Positions 18,286 to 27,764 of a DNA stretch of 64,000 nucleotides are shown piece after piece (positions within the stretch are counted from its first letter, which is position 1; each line of letters begins with the position of its first letter). A program made the position numbers and the translations under genes. Source of the stretch: Stanieria sp. NIES-3757. Its GTDB lineage: Bacteria; Cyanobacteriota; Cyanobacteriia; Cyanobacteriales; Xenococcaceae. The DNA lies in assembly GCA_002355455.1 (NCBI GenBank), contig AP017375.1:4579640-4643639 (forward strand), in the 5' to 3' direction. The notes under the pieces are model-generated. The model did no database searches. It was given only the letters and a program-made list of their open reading frames with translations, and was not told the origin of the DNA.

Positions 18286-19362
18286 TTAAACTACTTCACT
18301 CAAAGCAATACCAGTATCAGCAGTGATTTGACTTTGCAACTGATTTAATTTCTCAGCTACTTTGCCTTGAGTCAACATAGCTTCTGCTTGAGTAAAACCT
18401 GTAGCTAAATCTGAACAAATACCAAACCGCCAGAGATAAAAACCTCCATTTAAAATCGCTGAAGGCATTAATTCACAATTTTTTCCTGCAATGATTGCTT
18501 GCAGTTGTTCAATTAGCTGAGGAGTAGATTCTAAAGCTAAATCTGTGCCATCTAAATCGTAATCACGAGGATGAAGATGAAGACGTTCAAAGCTACCATC
18601 TGGTTGTCCTAAACCAATAATACCTGTACGACTACGAGCAAGATCGCAACTACCTTCTAATCCTTTGACAGTAGTGTAATGATTAATTTCTTTTAATTTA
18701 AAAGTTGCTTGAAAACGTTCTTCGGTAGGCGGATGAACAAAACCAGAAACCAGATGATAATTGCCTACAAAAGGTGACCAAATTAATTCTGCTGTAGCAA
18801 AAGGTGGGCGTTTACCAATTTGATCGCGATAGGGTACCAGGGCATTAGCTTCAGGAAAGTGTTGCGGTAAATAAATAAAACCAATGCCTGTTTTCTCCAG
18901 TAAGGTAGTAGTTTGTTTTAGGGATAAACCAGCAAAATCAACTCCCAAGTTGCGCCAAATTTCGATCAAAGGAATTCCATATTTAGTAGGCATACAATCC
19001 CCACCGTGTAAAATTACTGGGATTCCCACCGTAGCTAAAATTAAGGCAGTAATCGGCATCACAGGAGCAGTGCGCGATCGCCCGTCGTAAGGATTGCCAA
19101 AGACAACGGGCAATTTATTGTTAGGCTTAGTAAGAGTAAGTTTTGTTGCTAATTGTTCGTAAGCATCAAGCATTCCTGCTAATTCTTCAGGAGTTGGACG
19201 TTTAATCCGATGAGCAATCATAAACGCACCAATTTGAGCGGGAGTTGCTTTTTGTTGCAACATCATTAAAGTTGCTTTCTCTGCTTCTTGGCGAGTTAAA
19301 TCTTTACCCGTATGAGTACCGCTACCGACTTTTTTTAATAATTCTCGAAACTGATTGCTCAT
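18286..19362 (-). CDS. cnaT: CnaT, anthranilate-phosphoribosyltransferase-like regulator of nitrate assimilation
   Basis: A 358-residue protein with the TrpD/GT3 fold: an N-terminal helical domain (EAEKATLMMLQQKATPAQIGA) and the alpha/beta domain, but with NPYDGRSRTAP in place of the glycine-rich PRPP loop of true TrpD, so it is not expected to make tryptophan. Its position 15 bp downstream of ntcB on the same strand is the arrangement known in Anabaena, where CnaT is required for expression of the nitrate-assimilation nir operon. The biochemical activity is not established. Nitrate reduction genes themselves are not in this window. Confidence 0.8.
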   Translation of the reverse strand: MSNQFRELLKKVGSGTHTGKDLTRQEAEKATLMMLQQKATPAQIGAFMIAHRIKRPTPEELAGMLDAYEQLATKLTLTKPNNKLPVVFGNPYDGRSRTAPVMPITALILATVGIPVILHGGDCMPTKYGIPLIEIWRNLGVDFAGLSLKQTTTLLEKTGIGFIYLPQHFPEANALVPYRDQIGKRPPFATAELIWSPFVGNYHLVSGFVHPPTEERFQATFKLKEINHYTTVKGLEGSCDLARSRTGIIGLGQPDGSFERLHLHPRDYDLDGTDLALESTPQLIEQLQAIIAGKNCELMPSAILNGGFYLWRFGICSDLATGFTQAEAMLTQGKVAEKLNQLQSQITADTGIALSEVV

Positions 19363-19377
19363 AGCCTGTTATGGTAA

Positions 19378-20358
19378 TTAGCAATTACCTACTAATTGTT
19401 TCTCATTCAATAAGGTAGTAGTAATTTGATTCATTTGTTTAACCAGATTGCAAAAATGAGCAATTGGAGGAATTGATAAGCGATCGCTTGTAGTGACTAA
19501 GACTACTTGACGAGTTAAATTATTTTTAAACTCTAATGATGAAATCTCCTGAGAGATTAACTTATCTGGTGTACTAATAGAACGAATGGCTAAAGTAGGA
19601 TCTTGTCTAGACTCAATTAAAGCTGCTTGAGGAAGTAAGGCAATCATTTCTCCTTGTCTGACTACCCCCCGAAAAGCATCAAGGGTATTCAATTCCATGA
19701 TTGTTTTTGGTTCGGCATTGTGACGGGCAAACCACTCGTGTACCAATCTTTGCATCCCATAACCATCTTTAAATACTACTTGGGGATATTTCACTAATTC
19801 TGACCAAGTAATGGTTTCATATTTAGTTAAGGGATGATCGACTGACATCAAAACTTGAATTTCTTCTTCATAGAGTACATCTACCACCATTTCGGCTGAA
19901 GAAGTCAAAAAACGATTATTCATCACAATCGCCACATCTACCAAACCATCTCGTAACACCTTCAAAGCGCGATCGCTTCCCAACGCCGTCACCCTTAACT
20001 GAATTTCTGGATGAGTTGCACAAAATTTTTGTAACACCGGCGGAAGATAATGAGCGCAAACAGAATGGATCGCTGCTATACAAAGTTCTGGTTGTTTTCC
20101 TGCTGCCAAATCAGTAAACTCAGCACAAACTTTTTCCCATTCTTGGCAAATTTTGAGGGCGCGGGGTAATAATTTTTCTCCTCCCACCGTTAGTTTGGCT
20201 TGGGACGTACGATGAAACAAAAGTAAGCCCAAATCTTGTTCTAAAGATTGAATTTGACGACTAATAGTAGATTGAGTCACCCCACATTTTTTGGCTGCCT
20301 GCCCAAAATTACCAGTTTCTGTCACAGCTAAAAAAGCTTGTAGTTGTTCAATCCGCAT
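19378..20358 (-). CDS. ntcB: LysR-type nitrogen assimilation regulator NtcB
   Basis: A 326-residue LysR-family regulator with an N-terminal winged HTH (MRIEQLQAFLAVTETGNFGQ ... TQSTISRQIQSLEQDLG) and a C-terminal effector domain. The stretches RVTALGSDRALKVLRDGLVD and MNNRFLTSSAEMVVDVLY closely match NtcB as I know it, the nitrite-responsive activator of the nirA operon. The linkage with cnaT supports this. A 19-bp inverted repeat 42 bp upstream could be an autoregulatory site. No canonical NtcA site (GTA-N8-TAC) was found in the upstream region. Confidence 0.85.
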   Translation of the reverse strand: MRIEQLQAFLAVTETGNFGQAAKKCGVTQSTISRQIQSLEQDLGLLLFHRTSQAKLTVGGEKLLPRALKICQEWEKVCAEFTDLAAGKQPELCIAAIHSVCAHYLPPVLQKFCATHPEIQLRVTALGSDRALKVLRDGLVDVAIVMNNRFLTSSAEMVVDVLYEEEIQVLMSVDHPLTKYETITWSELVKYPQVVFKDGYGMQRLVHEWFARHNAEPKTIMELNTLDAFRGVVRQGEMIALLPQAALIESRQDPTLAIRSISTPDKLISQEISSLEFKNNLTRQVVLVTTSDRLSIPPIAHFCNLVKQMNQITTTLLNEKQLVGNC

Positions 20359-20399
20359 AAATACTTGCTTACTGCCGGCTTAATTTGCATTATTTTCAT

Positions 20400-20418
20400 C
20401 GTTATGTTGACAATAACG
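20400..20418 (-). promoter_or_regulatory. Inverted repeat upstream of ntcB
   Basis: CGTTAT (20400-20405), 7-base spacer, ATAACG (20413-20418): perfect 6-bp arms of the size used by LysR-type regulators, 42 bp upstream of the ntcB start. An adjoining CGAATTCG palindrome follows. Binding by NtcB itself is an inference. Confidence 0.45.
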
Positions 20419-20795
20419 AATTCGTCAAGGAAGTTTAGTATAAATTGAGACAGTAATTTAGTTAAATTAGACTGCTAGTTCATCACCGAACAATGCGCGT
20501 TGCGTACGCTGGCGAATTCGCGAGAGGTTCACTCCCTACGGTCGCGATCGCATTAATGATTGATGACAAAAACTTAGATTTGCTAACTTAGATAAAAAAA
20601 ATTAACACAATAACTAAACAAAATATCTCTCTCGTAACATCTAACCATTGAGTTTTTCTTCACAATAGAAAAACTATTCACTGAATTTAATTTAGTGGTA
20701 GCTAATTAACTATCAAAGTCGATCAGCGAAAAAATCTTTGATGAATTTCGCTAGATTAGGCTCATTGTATTCACAGCAGTAGATTATTGAGATTC
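20419..20795. other. Intergenic region with a GC-rich palindromic repeat
   Basis: The gap between ntcB and the sugar phosphorylase gene. Positions 20494-20552 stand out as GC-rich and contain GCGTACGC, GCGAATTCGC and GTCGCGATCGC, the look of the dispersed HIP1-associated palindromes of cyanobacteria. The remainder is AT-rich and must hold the phosphorylase promoter, which cannot be located. Confidence 0.5.
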
Positions 20796-22544
20796 ATGAC
20801 TGTATCGATTGAACAAGTCAAACATTTTTCCTGGAAAGTAAAACCTTTACTCCAAAGACTTTATGGTAAAGAGACAGCAGAAAAACTAGTAGATAAAATT
20901 TATCTTCTACTAGCAGAACATTTTGCACCTTTAAAAGAAGAAAATCTAAATAAATGGAGTGAGAATAACGTTCTTCTGATTACTTACGGTGATAGTGTAA
21001 TTAATCCTACAGCAGAAAAACCTTTAACTACTCTTGATCGCTTTCTCACTAAATATTTCCAGGAGACAGTTACAGGAATTCATATTTTACCCTTTTTTCC
21101 CTACAGTTCTGATGACGGTTTTGCCGTGATTGATTATCTTCAAGTCAATCCCGAATTGGGAGATTGGAAAGATATTGAAGATATTGCTAGTAAGTTTAAC
21201 TTAATGGTTGATTTGGTCATCAATCATGTTTCCAGTCAAAGTGTTTGGTTTAAACAATATCAGCAAGGTGAGCAACCAGGATGCGATTATTTTATTGAAG
21301 TAGAACCGACTACGGATCTTAATAAAGTAGTTCGCCCTCGCAGCAGCCCACTTTTAGCTCCAGTTGAAACAGTTAATGGGACAAAGTATCTCTGGGCTAC
21401 GTTTAGTCATGACCAACTCGATCTCGATTTTGCTAATCCCGATGTTTTGATCGAATTTATTAAAATTATCCTCTTTTATGTTCAAAGAGGAGCAAAATAT
21501 ATTCGTCTCGATGCCGTTGGTTATCTCTGGAAAAAAATTGGTAGTAGCTGTATTCATCTGACTGAAACCCATGCTGCAATTAGACTGATGCGCGAATTGC
21601 TACAAATGTTGAATGCTGATGTTGCTCTGATCACCGAAACAAATGTACCTAATCGAGAAAATCTGAGTTACTTTGGCAATCGAGACGAAGCACACATGAT
21701 CTACAACTTTAGTCTCCCACCTCTACTTCTCAACGCACTTTTGCAAGGTAAATCAGAACATCTCAAAACCTGGATGATGAGTATGCCACCAGCCCCAATT
21801 GGTTGTGCTTATCTAAACTTTACCGCTTCTCATGATGGTATTGGTGTTCGTCCTGCCGAAGGATTACTAGCAGAAAAAGAATATCATCAACTGCTAGAAA
21901 CAATGCAGAAATTTGGTGGGCAAATCAGCATGAGACAAAACGCTGATGGTACAGAAAGTCCTTATGAAATTAATATTTCTCTGTTTGATGCCTTAAAAGG
22001 AACTGTCCACGGCGAAGATCAATGGCAGGTAGAAAGATTTATTTGTTCCCAAACCATTATGATGTCGATTGAAGGCATTCCTGCCTTTTACATTCATAGT
22101 TTGCTGGCAACTCCTAATGACTACGATAATGTTGCCAAAACTGGACGCAAACGCTCGATTAATCGTCATCAATGGGAACTGAATCAATTAGAAGAATTAT
22201 TAAGTGATTCCCAATCATCTCAATCTCGCGTTTTAACCGAACTCAGTCGTAGGATTCAAATTCGTCGCCGTCAACCAGCTTTTCATCCTAATGCTACTCA
22301 ATACACTTTGCACCCAATGAATAAGAGTTTATTTGCTTTTTGGCGACAAAGTAGAGACAGAGATCAGAGTATTTTCTGTATTTTTAATCTCAGCGATCGC
22401 CAGCAGAAATTACGCTTATCCGATCTCAATTTAGTTTGTATTGATACTTGGTACGATTTAATTGGCAATCAAATACTCAAAGATGATGACAATAAAATGA
22501 TGCTCAAACCTTATCAATCAATTTGGTTGACCAATAAGTTTTAA
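20796..22544 (+). CDS. GH13 subfamily 18 sugar phosphorylase (sucrose-phosphorylase-like)
   Basis: A 582-residue (beta/alpha)8 enzyme starting MTVSIEQVKHF; a TTG nine bases upstream is the only alternative. The GH13 catalytic residues are present: nucleophile Asp239 in IRLDAVGYLWK, acid/base Glu281 in ITETNVP and Asp347 in ASHDGIG. The overall pattern, including HILPFFPYSSDDGFAVIDY and RPRSSPLL, fits subfamily 18, whose members phosphorolyse sucrose, sucrose 6'-phosphate, glucosylglycerate or glucosylglycerol. In a cyanobacterium a compatible-solute substrate is plausible, but cannot be decided here. A terminator follows. Confidence 0.85.
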   Translation: MTVSIEQVKHFSWKVKPLLQRLYGKETAEKLVDKIYLLLAEHFAPLKEENLNKWSENNVLLITYGDSVINPTAEKPLTTLDRFLTKYFQETVTGIHILPFFPYSSDDGFAVIDYLQVNPELGDWKDIEDIASKFNLMVDLVINHVSSQSVWFKQYQQGEQPGCDYFIEVEPTTDLNKVVRPRSSPLLAPVETVNGTKYLWATFSHDQLDLDFANPDVLIEFIKIILFYVQRGAKYIRLDAVGYLWKKIGSSCIHLTETHAAIRLMRELLQMLNADVALITETNVPNRENLSYFGNRDEAHMIYNFSLPPLLLNALLQGKSEHLKTWMMSMPPAPIGCAYLNFTASHDGIGVRPAEGLLAEKEYHQLLETMQKFGGQISMRQNADGTESPYEINISLFDALKGTVHGEDQWQVERFICSQTIMMSIEGIPAFYIHSLLATPNDYDNVAKTGRKRSINRHQWELNQLEELLSDSQSSQSRVLTELSRRIQIRRRQPAFHPNATQYTLHPMNKSLFAFWRQSRDRDQSIFCIFNLSDRQQKLRLSDLNLVCIDTWYDLIGNQILKDDDNKMMLKPYQSIWLTNKF

Positions 22545-22599
22545 CTAAAATTTAATTCTAAAAAATAGGATCGGCTATGAGAAAACGTTATCTTAGAAC

Positions 22600-22624
22600 A
22601 GAGTAATCATGAATTACTCTTTTC
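22600..22624 (+). terminator. Rho-independent terminator after the sugar phosphorylase gene
   Basis: AGAGTAAT (22600-22607), loop CATGA, ATTACTCT (22613-22620): perfect 8-bp stem followed by a T run. It lies between the phosphorylase stop and the VWA gene. Confidence 0.7.
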
Positions 22625-22649
22625 CATCCTTAATTTTTTGATTTGAGCC

Positions 22650-23891
22650 ATGCAAGTTGGTTTGAAGTCTGCTCTTAGCGATCCTTATCTTGACGTTCAA
22701 CAAAGAAGTAGTCAACGTCAACTTTCTCTTGCTATTTCTGCCGTTAACGATGCCAGAGTACAAAATTTACCACTTAATTTGTGTCTAATTTTAGACCGTA
22801 GTGGTTCAATGAACGGCAAACCCTTAGAAAAAGTCAAAGCAGCAGCAGTCAATCTGATCAAAAAATTAACTAACCGCGATCGCATTTCGGTAGTAGCTTT
22901 TGATCATCGAGCTAAGGTAATTATTCCTAATCAATTAGTCAACGATCCAGGTCAAATTGAGCGACAAATTGACACGTTGGTAGCAGATGGAGGAACTGCC
23001 ATTGATGAAGGCTTAAAGCTAGGCATTAAAGAAATAGCTGCGGGTAAACAAAATACCGTCTCCCAAATCTTTTTATTAACCGACGGCGAAAACGAACACG
23101 GTGACAATCAACGCTGTTTAAAACTAGCTCAACTCGCCTCTGAACACAAGATCACAATTAATACTCTCGGTTTTGGCGAACATTGGAATCAGGATGTGTT
23201 AGAACAAATTGCCGATTCTGCTGGAGGTAGTCTTACCTATATTGAACAACCAGAACAAGCGATCGCAGAGTTTGAAAAATTATTTACTCGCGTTCAAACT
23301 GTTGGCTTAACCAATGCCTATCTGATGATGGAATTAATGCCTGAAGTCCGCCTGGCAGAATTAAAACCTGTGGCTCAAGTCTCTCCAGAAACCATAGAAT
23401 TACCAATCCAATTAGAAGGTAACTATTTTACTGTTCGCTTGGGCGATTTAATGATCGACTGTGAGAGAATAATTTTAGTCAATCTCTACATCTATCCAGA
23501 AGAACCAGGACAACAGCAAATTGTTTCAGTACAAATCCGTTATGATGACCCCTCTTTAGGGCAAGAAGCTTTATTTTCCGAAATTTTTCCGATCGCAATA
23601 GAAGTACAAGAGCAATATCAACCAAAACCCAACCAAGAAGTACATCATTCGGTACTTGCTTTAGCCAAATATCGTCAAACTCAAATCGCCGAAGCTAAAC
23701 TTCAACAAGGGGATCTGGCTGGTGCAGCAACCATGTTACAAACAGCAGCTAAAACGGCATTGCAATTAGGAGATGAACAAGGAGCAACTGTGCTACAAAC
23801 TAGTGCTACTCGTCTTCAAGCAGGAGAGGAATTATCTCAAGGAGAAAAGAAAAAAACTCGGCTTGTTTCTAAAACGATTTTGAAAGAATAG
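22650..23891 (+). CDS. von Willebrand factor A domain protein
   Basis: A 413-residue soluble protein. The VWA domain (about 40-215) has the complete metal-ion-dependent adhesion site: DRSGSM, the Thr in DGGTAIDEG and Asp in LLTDGENEHGD. Residues 220-330 form a beta-rich domain and the last part (YRQTQIAEAKLQQGDLAGAA...) a helical pair similar to those in other cyanobacterial VWA proteins. No signal peptide or membrane helix is seen. It probably mediates protein-protein contacts; partner unknown. Confidence 0.85.
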   Translation: MQVGLKSALSDPYLDVQQRSSQRQLSLAISAVNDARVQNLPLNLCLILDRSGSMNGKPLEKVKAAAVNLIKKLTNRDRISVVAFDHRAKVIIPNQLVNDPGQIERQIDTLVADGGTAIDEGLKLGIKEIAAGKQNTVSQIFLLTDGENEHGDNQRCLKLAQLASEHKITINTLGFGEHWNQDVLEQIADSAGGSLTYIEQPEQAIAEFEKLFTRVQTVGLTNAYLMMELMPEVRLAELKPVAQVSPETIELPIQLEGNYFTVRLGDLMIDCERIILVNLYIYPEEPGQQQIVSVQIRYDDPSLGQEALFSEIFPIAIEVQEQYQPKPNQEVHHSVLALAKYRQTQIAEAKLQQGDLAGAATMLQTAAKTALQLGDEQGATVLQTSATRLQAGEELSQGEKKKTRLVSKTILKE

Positions 23892-24249
23892 TTGTTAGTT
23901 TTTAAATTTATGAATTAAATAATCTAAGAGAAGCTTGACAAACTCAAGTAATTTCTTAGAAGTAAAAATTATTAATTACCTTTCTCAATATAGATGAGCC
24001 AAAAAATTTTTATCATAACTAAAAAATAATCGAACAGACTCCAGCCTAAAAGCGATCGCTCTACTTCTTGAATAAGTTTAGATAAATTAATAAATTTAAT
24101 GATGCTCTTTAGCCAGATAGAATTTTGTAAAATAAGAAATTCGGAGAGCGAATATTTAGTAAATAATTACAACTTATTTAACCCCAACTCAATTTCGCTC
24201 CATTGCTTATTCCAGTCTCCAATACCACAGCATACTAGACCCAACGACC
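23892..24249. other. Intergenic region
   Basis: About 360 bases, AT-rich, with one HIP1 octamer (near 24051). No hairpin, repeat or small gene is supported. It should contain the moeB promoter. Confidence 0.4.
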
Positions 24250-25422
24250 ATGTTAAATCCCAATTTGGATGAAATAGAACTGACTCAAGACGACTATCAG
24301 CGATATTCTCGTCATATTATTTTGCCAGAGGTAGGACTGGAGGGACAAAAACGCTTAAAAGCAGCTAGCGTTCTCTGTATTGGCACTGGTGGACTTGGTT
24401 CACCTTTGTTGCTTTATTTGGCAGCAGCCGGAATTGGTAGAATTGGTATTGTCGATTTTGATACAGTCGATCACTCCAATTTACAACGTCAAATTATTCA
24501 CGGTACATCTTGGGTAGGTAAACCCAAAATCGAATCAGCCAAACAGAGAATTTTAGAGATAAATCCTTATTGTCAGATAGATTTATACCAAACTGCTATA
24601 ACTTCAGCTAATGCCCTCGATATTTTTGCTCCCTATGATGTAATAGTCGATGGGACAGATAATTTTCCTACTCGTTATTTAACTAACGATGCTTGTGTTC
24701 TTTTAAACAAACCTAATGTTTATGGTTCAATTTTCCGTTTTGAAGGACAAGCGACTGTCTTTAATTACCAAGATGGACCAAACTATCGCGATTTATATCC
24801 CGAACCACCACCACCAGGAATGGTTCCTTCTTGTGCTGAAGGCGGAGTCTTAGGAGTACTCCCAGGTATCATTGGCACCATCCAAGCTACAGAAACAATT
24901 AAAATTATTCTTGGTGCAGAAAATACTCTCAGTGGTAGATTACTGCTTTACAATGCTTGGGATATGAAGTTCCGTGAACTGAAACTAAGACCCAATCCAG
25001 TACGTCCTGTCATTGAAAAATTAATTGATTACGACGAGTTTTGCGGTATTCCTCAAGCTAAGGCAGCCGAAGCGAAACAACAAGGTGAAATTCCTGAAAT
25101 GACGGTACAAGAGTTAAAAGAACTGATCGATCGCGGTGCGGATGCTTTTATTTTGCTCGATGTCCGTAACGTCAACGAATACGAAATTGCGAAAATTCCA
25201 GGTTCTATTTTAGTACCCTTACCAGAAATTGAAGATGGTGATGGAATCGAAAAAATTAAGCAATTAGCCAACGGTCACCGTTTAATCGCTCATTGTAAAA
25301 TGGGTGGAAGATCGGCAAAGGCTTTAGGTATTTTGAAAGAAGCTGGCATTGAAGGTACAAACGTTAAAGGCGGCATTACTGCTTGGAGTAAAGAAATAGA
25401 TTCCGACGTTCCACTTTATTAA
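24250..25422 (+). CDS. moeB: MoeB/MoeZ-type adenylyltransferase with C-terminal rhodanese domain
   Basis: A 390-residue two-domain protein. The E1-like ThiF/MoeB domain has GTGGLGSP (about 46-52) for ATP, VDGTDNFPTRY and the conserved Cys195 in VPSCAEGGVLG. The rhodanese domain (about 280-390) has active-site Cys349 in HCKMGGRS. It activates the C-terminal glycine of MoaD- or ThiS-type carriers as acyl-adenylate and passes sulfur to them. Notably, the first zinc-binding CxxC is replaced (NYRD), as in other MoeZ-type proteins. A strong terminator follows. Confidence 0.9.
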   Translation: MLNPNLDEIELTQDDYQRYSRHIILPEVGLEGQKRLKAASVLCIGTGGLGSPLLLYLAAAGIGRIGIVDFDTVDHSNLQRQIIHGTSWVGKPKIESAKQRILEINPYCQIDLYQTAITSANALDIFAPYDVIVDGTDNFPTRYLTNDACVLLNKPNVYGSIFRFEGQATVFNYQDGPNYRDLYPEPPPPGMVPSCAEGGVLGVLPGIIGTIQATETIKIILGAENTLSGRLLLYNAWDMKFRELKLRPNPVRPVIEKLIDYDEFCGIPQAKAAEAKQQGEIPEMTVQELKELIDRGADAFILLDVRNVNEYEIAKIPGSILVPLPEIEDGDGIEKIKQLANGHRLIAHCKMGGRSAKALGILKEAGIEGTNVKGGITAWSKEIDSDVPLY

Positions 25423-25446
25423 AAGTTGTTACCTACTAACTTTCGA

Positions 25447-25479
25447 TCTCACGTTACTTAAATCGTGGGATTTTTTTTT
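25447..25479 (+). terminator. Rho-independent terminator of moeB
   Basis: TCTCACG (25447-25453) pairs with CGTGGGA (25464-25470) with one G-T pair, followed by nine T. It lies 25 bp after the moeB stop and just before the insertion sequence. Confidence 0.8.
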
Positions 25480-25512
25480 GGGAAATCATCTCTCTCAACT
25501 ATCAAGGTACTG

Positions 25513-26779
25513 CTCACGGGGTGACAACCCCTTGGAATAGAAGATGAACAGTCAGGAGAGCGGGAAGATGGTAGAAAAAAGGGGTCGAACTTCTTGAGAA
25601 AAACCCCTAAGCAAAAATGTTGCCAAAATTCTATCACAAATGCTTCTCTAAGTTGTTAACTTCAAGGCAATATACTACGTTACAAATAATTATTTTCTTA
25701 TTGCAAAGTTACAGAACAATTCAGATTGAGAAATTAGCTGCTTTACTACCAATTCCCATCAAATATGAGAGCCGTCGTCGTCATCTTCAAAGATTGTTAA
25801 TCTCACCTAAGTTGAGGCTAAAATGTCTTTGGGTTCCTATCCTCAAAAAATGGCTAAAAATCAATCAATCTCCTAATAAAATAGCTTATGTAGCCATAGA
25901 TAGAACCAGATGGCAAGAACGAAATTTATTTGTAGCTAGTCTCATCCAAGATAAAAGAGCAATTCCTCTACATTGGCTCTTGCTAGATAAAAAGGGCAAT
26001 AGCAATTTTCAAGAACAAAAGAGATTACTCAAATTAGTCTTACGGCTGTTAGATGGCTTCAAAATTGTCATTTTAGGTGACCGTGAGTTTGGTCATATAT
26101 CATTGGCAGATTGGCTCGAAAAACAGGGATGTCAATACGTTATCAGAACGAAAGACAATAAATACATTAAGCAAAAAGAAGAAAATTATCAGTTATTAAA
26201 ATTTTTAGGACTTAAACCAGGAAAATCTTTTTATTTACCATCAGTTAAACTAACCAAACAAAAAGGTTTTGGTGTAGTTAATCTTGCTGGATATTGGTCA
26301 CAGAAGACCAAAAAGAAGCAAAAAAATGAAGGATGGTATTTGATTACAAATTTACCCAATTTAAAACAAGCAGTATTCGCTTACCAACATCGTTATGGAA
26401 TCGAGGCAATGTTTAAAGATTGTAAAACAGGAGGTTATAATTTAGAACAATGTCATGGCAATGACCAACGTTTACTGGCTTTAGTTTTATTAATAGCAAT
26501 CGCTTATACTTGTGCCATTAAAAGAGGTAAACAAATTAAATCTATGGGGATTCAAAAGTATATTTGTCGTCTAAAATCAGCTAGAAGAACTACAAGACGA
26601 CACAGTAATTTTTGGATAGGTTTGTATGGTGGATTATGGATTAAAACCTATGAATTTTGTCATGATTTGGTAGAGCAGTTAATGAGATTTACTCCTAATA
26701 AGTTACCTTTCTACCAACAAGGTCTGAGGGCTAAAAGACTCATTCAAACTGCTTTTTAGCTTGGTTGTCACCCCGTAAG
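25513..26779 (+). mobile_element. Complete IS4-family insertion sequence with 9-bp target duplication
   Basis: The ends are CTCACGGGGTGACAACC (25513-25529) and GGTTGTCACCCCGTAAG (26763-26779), 17-bp inverted repeats with one mismatch. They are flanked by identical 9-bp direct repeats AAGGTACTG at 25504-25512 and 26780-26788. The 1267-bp element holds one transposase gene. Before the gene, AGGGGT and ACCCCT form a hairpin (about 25580-25608) that could block read-through transcription. Intact ends, duplication and reading frame indicate a recent insertion. Confidence 0.92.
25617..26759 (+). CDS. IS4-family DDE transposase
   Basis: A 380-residue transposase filling the insertion sequence. The catalytic triad is readable: Asp95 in YVAIDRTRW, Asp155 in ILGDREFG and Glu263 in the Y-(2)-R-(3)-E-(6)-K signature (YQHRYGIEAMFKDCK), which is diagnostic of the IS4 family. 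The frame is uninterrupted, so the enzyme should be active. It cuts and joins the 17-bp terminal repeats of its own element. Basic C-terminal region (RLKSARRTTRRH) probably contacts DNA. Confidence 0.93.
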   Translation: MLPKFYHKCFSKLLTSRQYTTLQIIIFLLQSYRTIQIEKLAALLPIPIKYESRRRHLQRLLISPKLRLKCLWVPILKKWLKINQSPNKIAYVAIDRTRWQERNLFVASLIQDKRAIPLHWLLLDKKGNSNFQEQKRLLKLVLRLLDGFKIVILGDREFGHISLADWLEKQGCQYVIRTKDNKYIKQKEENYQLLKFLGLKPGKSFYLPSVKLTKQKGFGVVNLAGYWSQKTKKKQKNEGWYLITNLPNLKQAVFAYQHRYGIEAMFKDCKTGGYNLEQCHGNDQRLLALVLLIAIAYTCAIKRGKQIKSMGIQKYICRLKSARRTTRRHSNFWIGLYGGLWIKTYEFCHDLVEQLMRFTPNKLPFYQQGLRAKRLIQTAF

Positions 26780-26906
26780 AAGGTACTGGCTAGTACAATC
26801 AACAGATAATTAATTGTTAAGACAAATTTTTAAATCAAGAAAAATTGAGATAATAAAAAATTATCAAAAAAATAACCATAAACAGTCATATTTTCCCCAA
26901 TTTATT

Positions 26907-27764
26907 ATGCCGAGTGTTGATAATCGCCCAGAAATATCATCAAAAGCGGATTACTTATTAACTGCTTTTGATATTCTTACCCAAATTGAATCAGGAGAAA
27001 GTTTGGTAGGGCAAGATTTGAGTAAAACTGATTTATATGCCATTGATTTGAGTGGTGTCGATCTTACTAATGCCAATTTTACTCAAGCTACTCTGACTAA
27101 CGCTAATTTAAGTGGTACTAATCTAAGTGGTGCTAATTTAACTAACGCTGACTTACGAGGTATCAATTTAACAGATGCTAACTTAACAGGTGCAAATCTT
27201 GAAGGAGCATACCTGAACCGTTCCGATCTACGTCAGGCGAATTTTACAGATGCAAAGCTTGACAAGGTTAAACTGCAAGTAGCTCTTTACGATCGCGCAA
27301 CTATTTTCCCTGAAGGATTTAATTATAAAAGTTCTGGTGCAGTTGGTCCTGGTGCAAATCTCAATGGAGCTTATCTCAACACAGCTAATTTACGTCGAGT
27401 AGATTTGACAGGTGCTAAATTAATTGGTGCCTATCTTTCGGGAGCCGATCTAACTGAAGCTATTTTGGAAAATGTTTCTTTAAGTGGTGCCAATCTGCAA
27501 AAAGCTTTTTTAACTGGTGCTTGTTTACGTAATGCTCATTTGGGAAATGTAGAATTACAAGGAGCAGATCTCAGAGCAGCAGATTTGATTGGAGCAGATT
27601 TAAGTCATATTCAAAGTATTGCAGGTGCAGATTTTAGTTTAGTCAAAGGATTGAGCGAAAGCGATCGCGCTAAGCTAATTAGTTATCCAGCACAACAATT
27701 ATCTGCTTGGAATCCTTACACCCGTAGAAATACTCTTGATAGTTTAAATATTAGGGTTGAATAG
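26907..27764 (+). CDS. Pentapeptide-repeat protein
   Basis: A 285-residue soluble protein from the ATG at 26907; the frame continues upstream to a TTG near the insertion sequence but that part is compositionally unlike protein. Residues about 45-135 and 155-250 are tandem A(D/N)LXX pentapeptides (for example LTNANFTQATLTNANL), which fold into a four-sided right-handed beta-helix. The two runs are separated by a short non-repeat segment (LYDRATIFPEGFNY). Function unknown. The insertion sequence ends about 130 bp upstream and may have altered its promoter. Confidence 0.85.
   Translation: MPSVDNRPEISSKADYLLTAFDILTQIESGESLVGQDLSKTDLYAIDLSGVDLTNANFTQATLTNANLSGTNLSGANLTNADLRGINLTDANLTGANLEGAYLNRSDLRQANFTDAKLDKVKLQVALYDRATIFPEGFNYKSSGAVGPGANLNGAYLNTANLRRVDLTGAKLIGAYLSGADLTEAILENVSLSGANLQKAFLTGACLRNAHLGNVELQGADLRAADLIGADLSHIQSIAGADFSLVKGLSESDRAKLISYPAQQLSAWNPYTRRNTLDSLNIRVE

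Noticed and set aside
18286-19362. trpD, anthranilate phosphoribosyltransferase of tryptophan synthesis
   Set aside because: The PRPP-binding glycine-rich loop is altered and the gene is paired with ntcB, which fits CnaT better.
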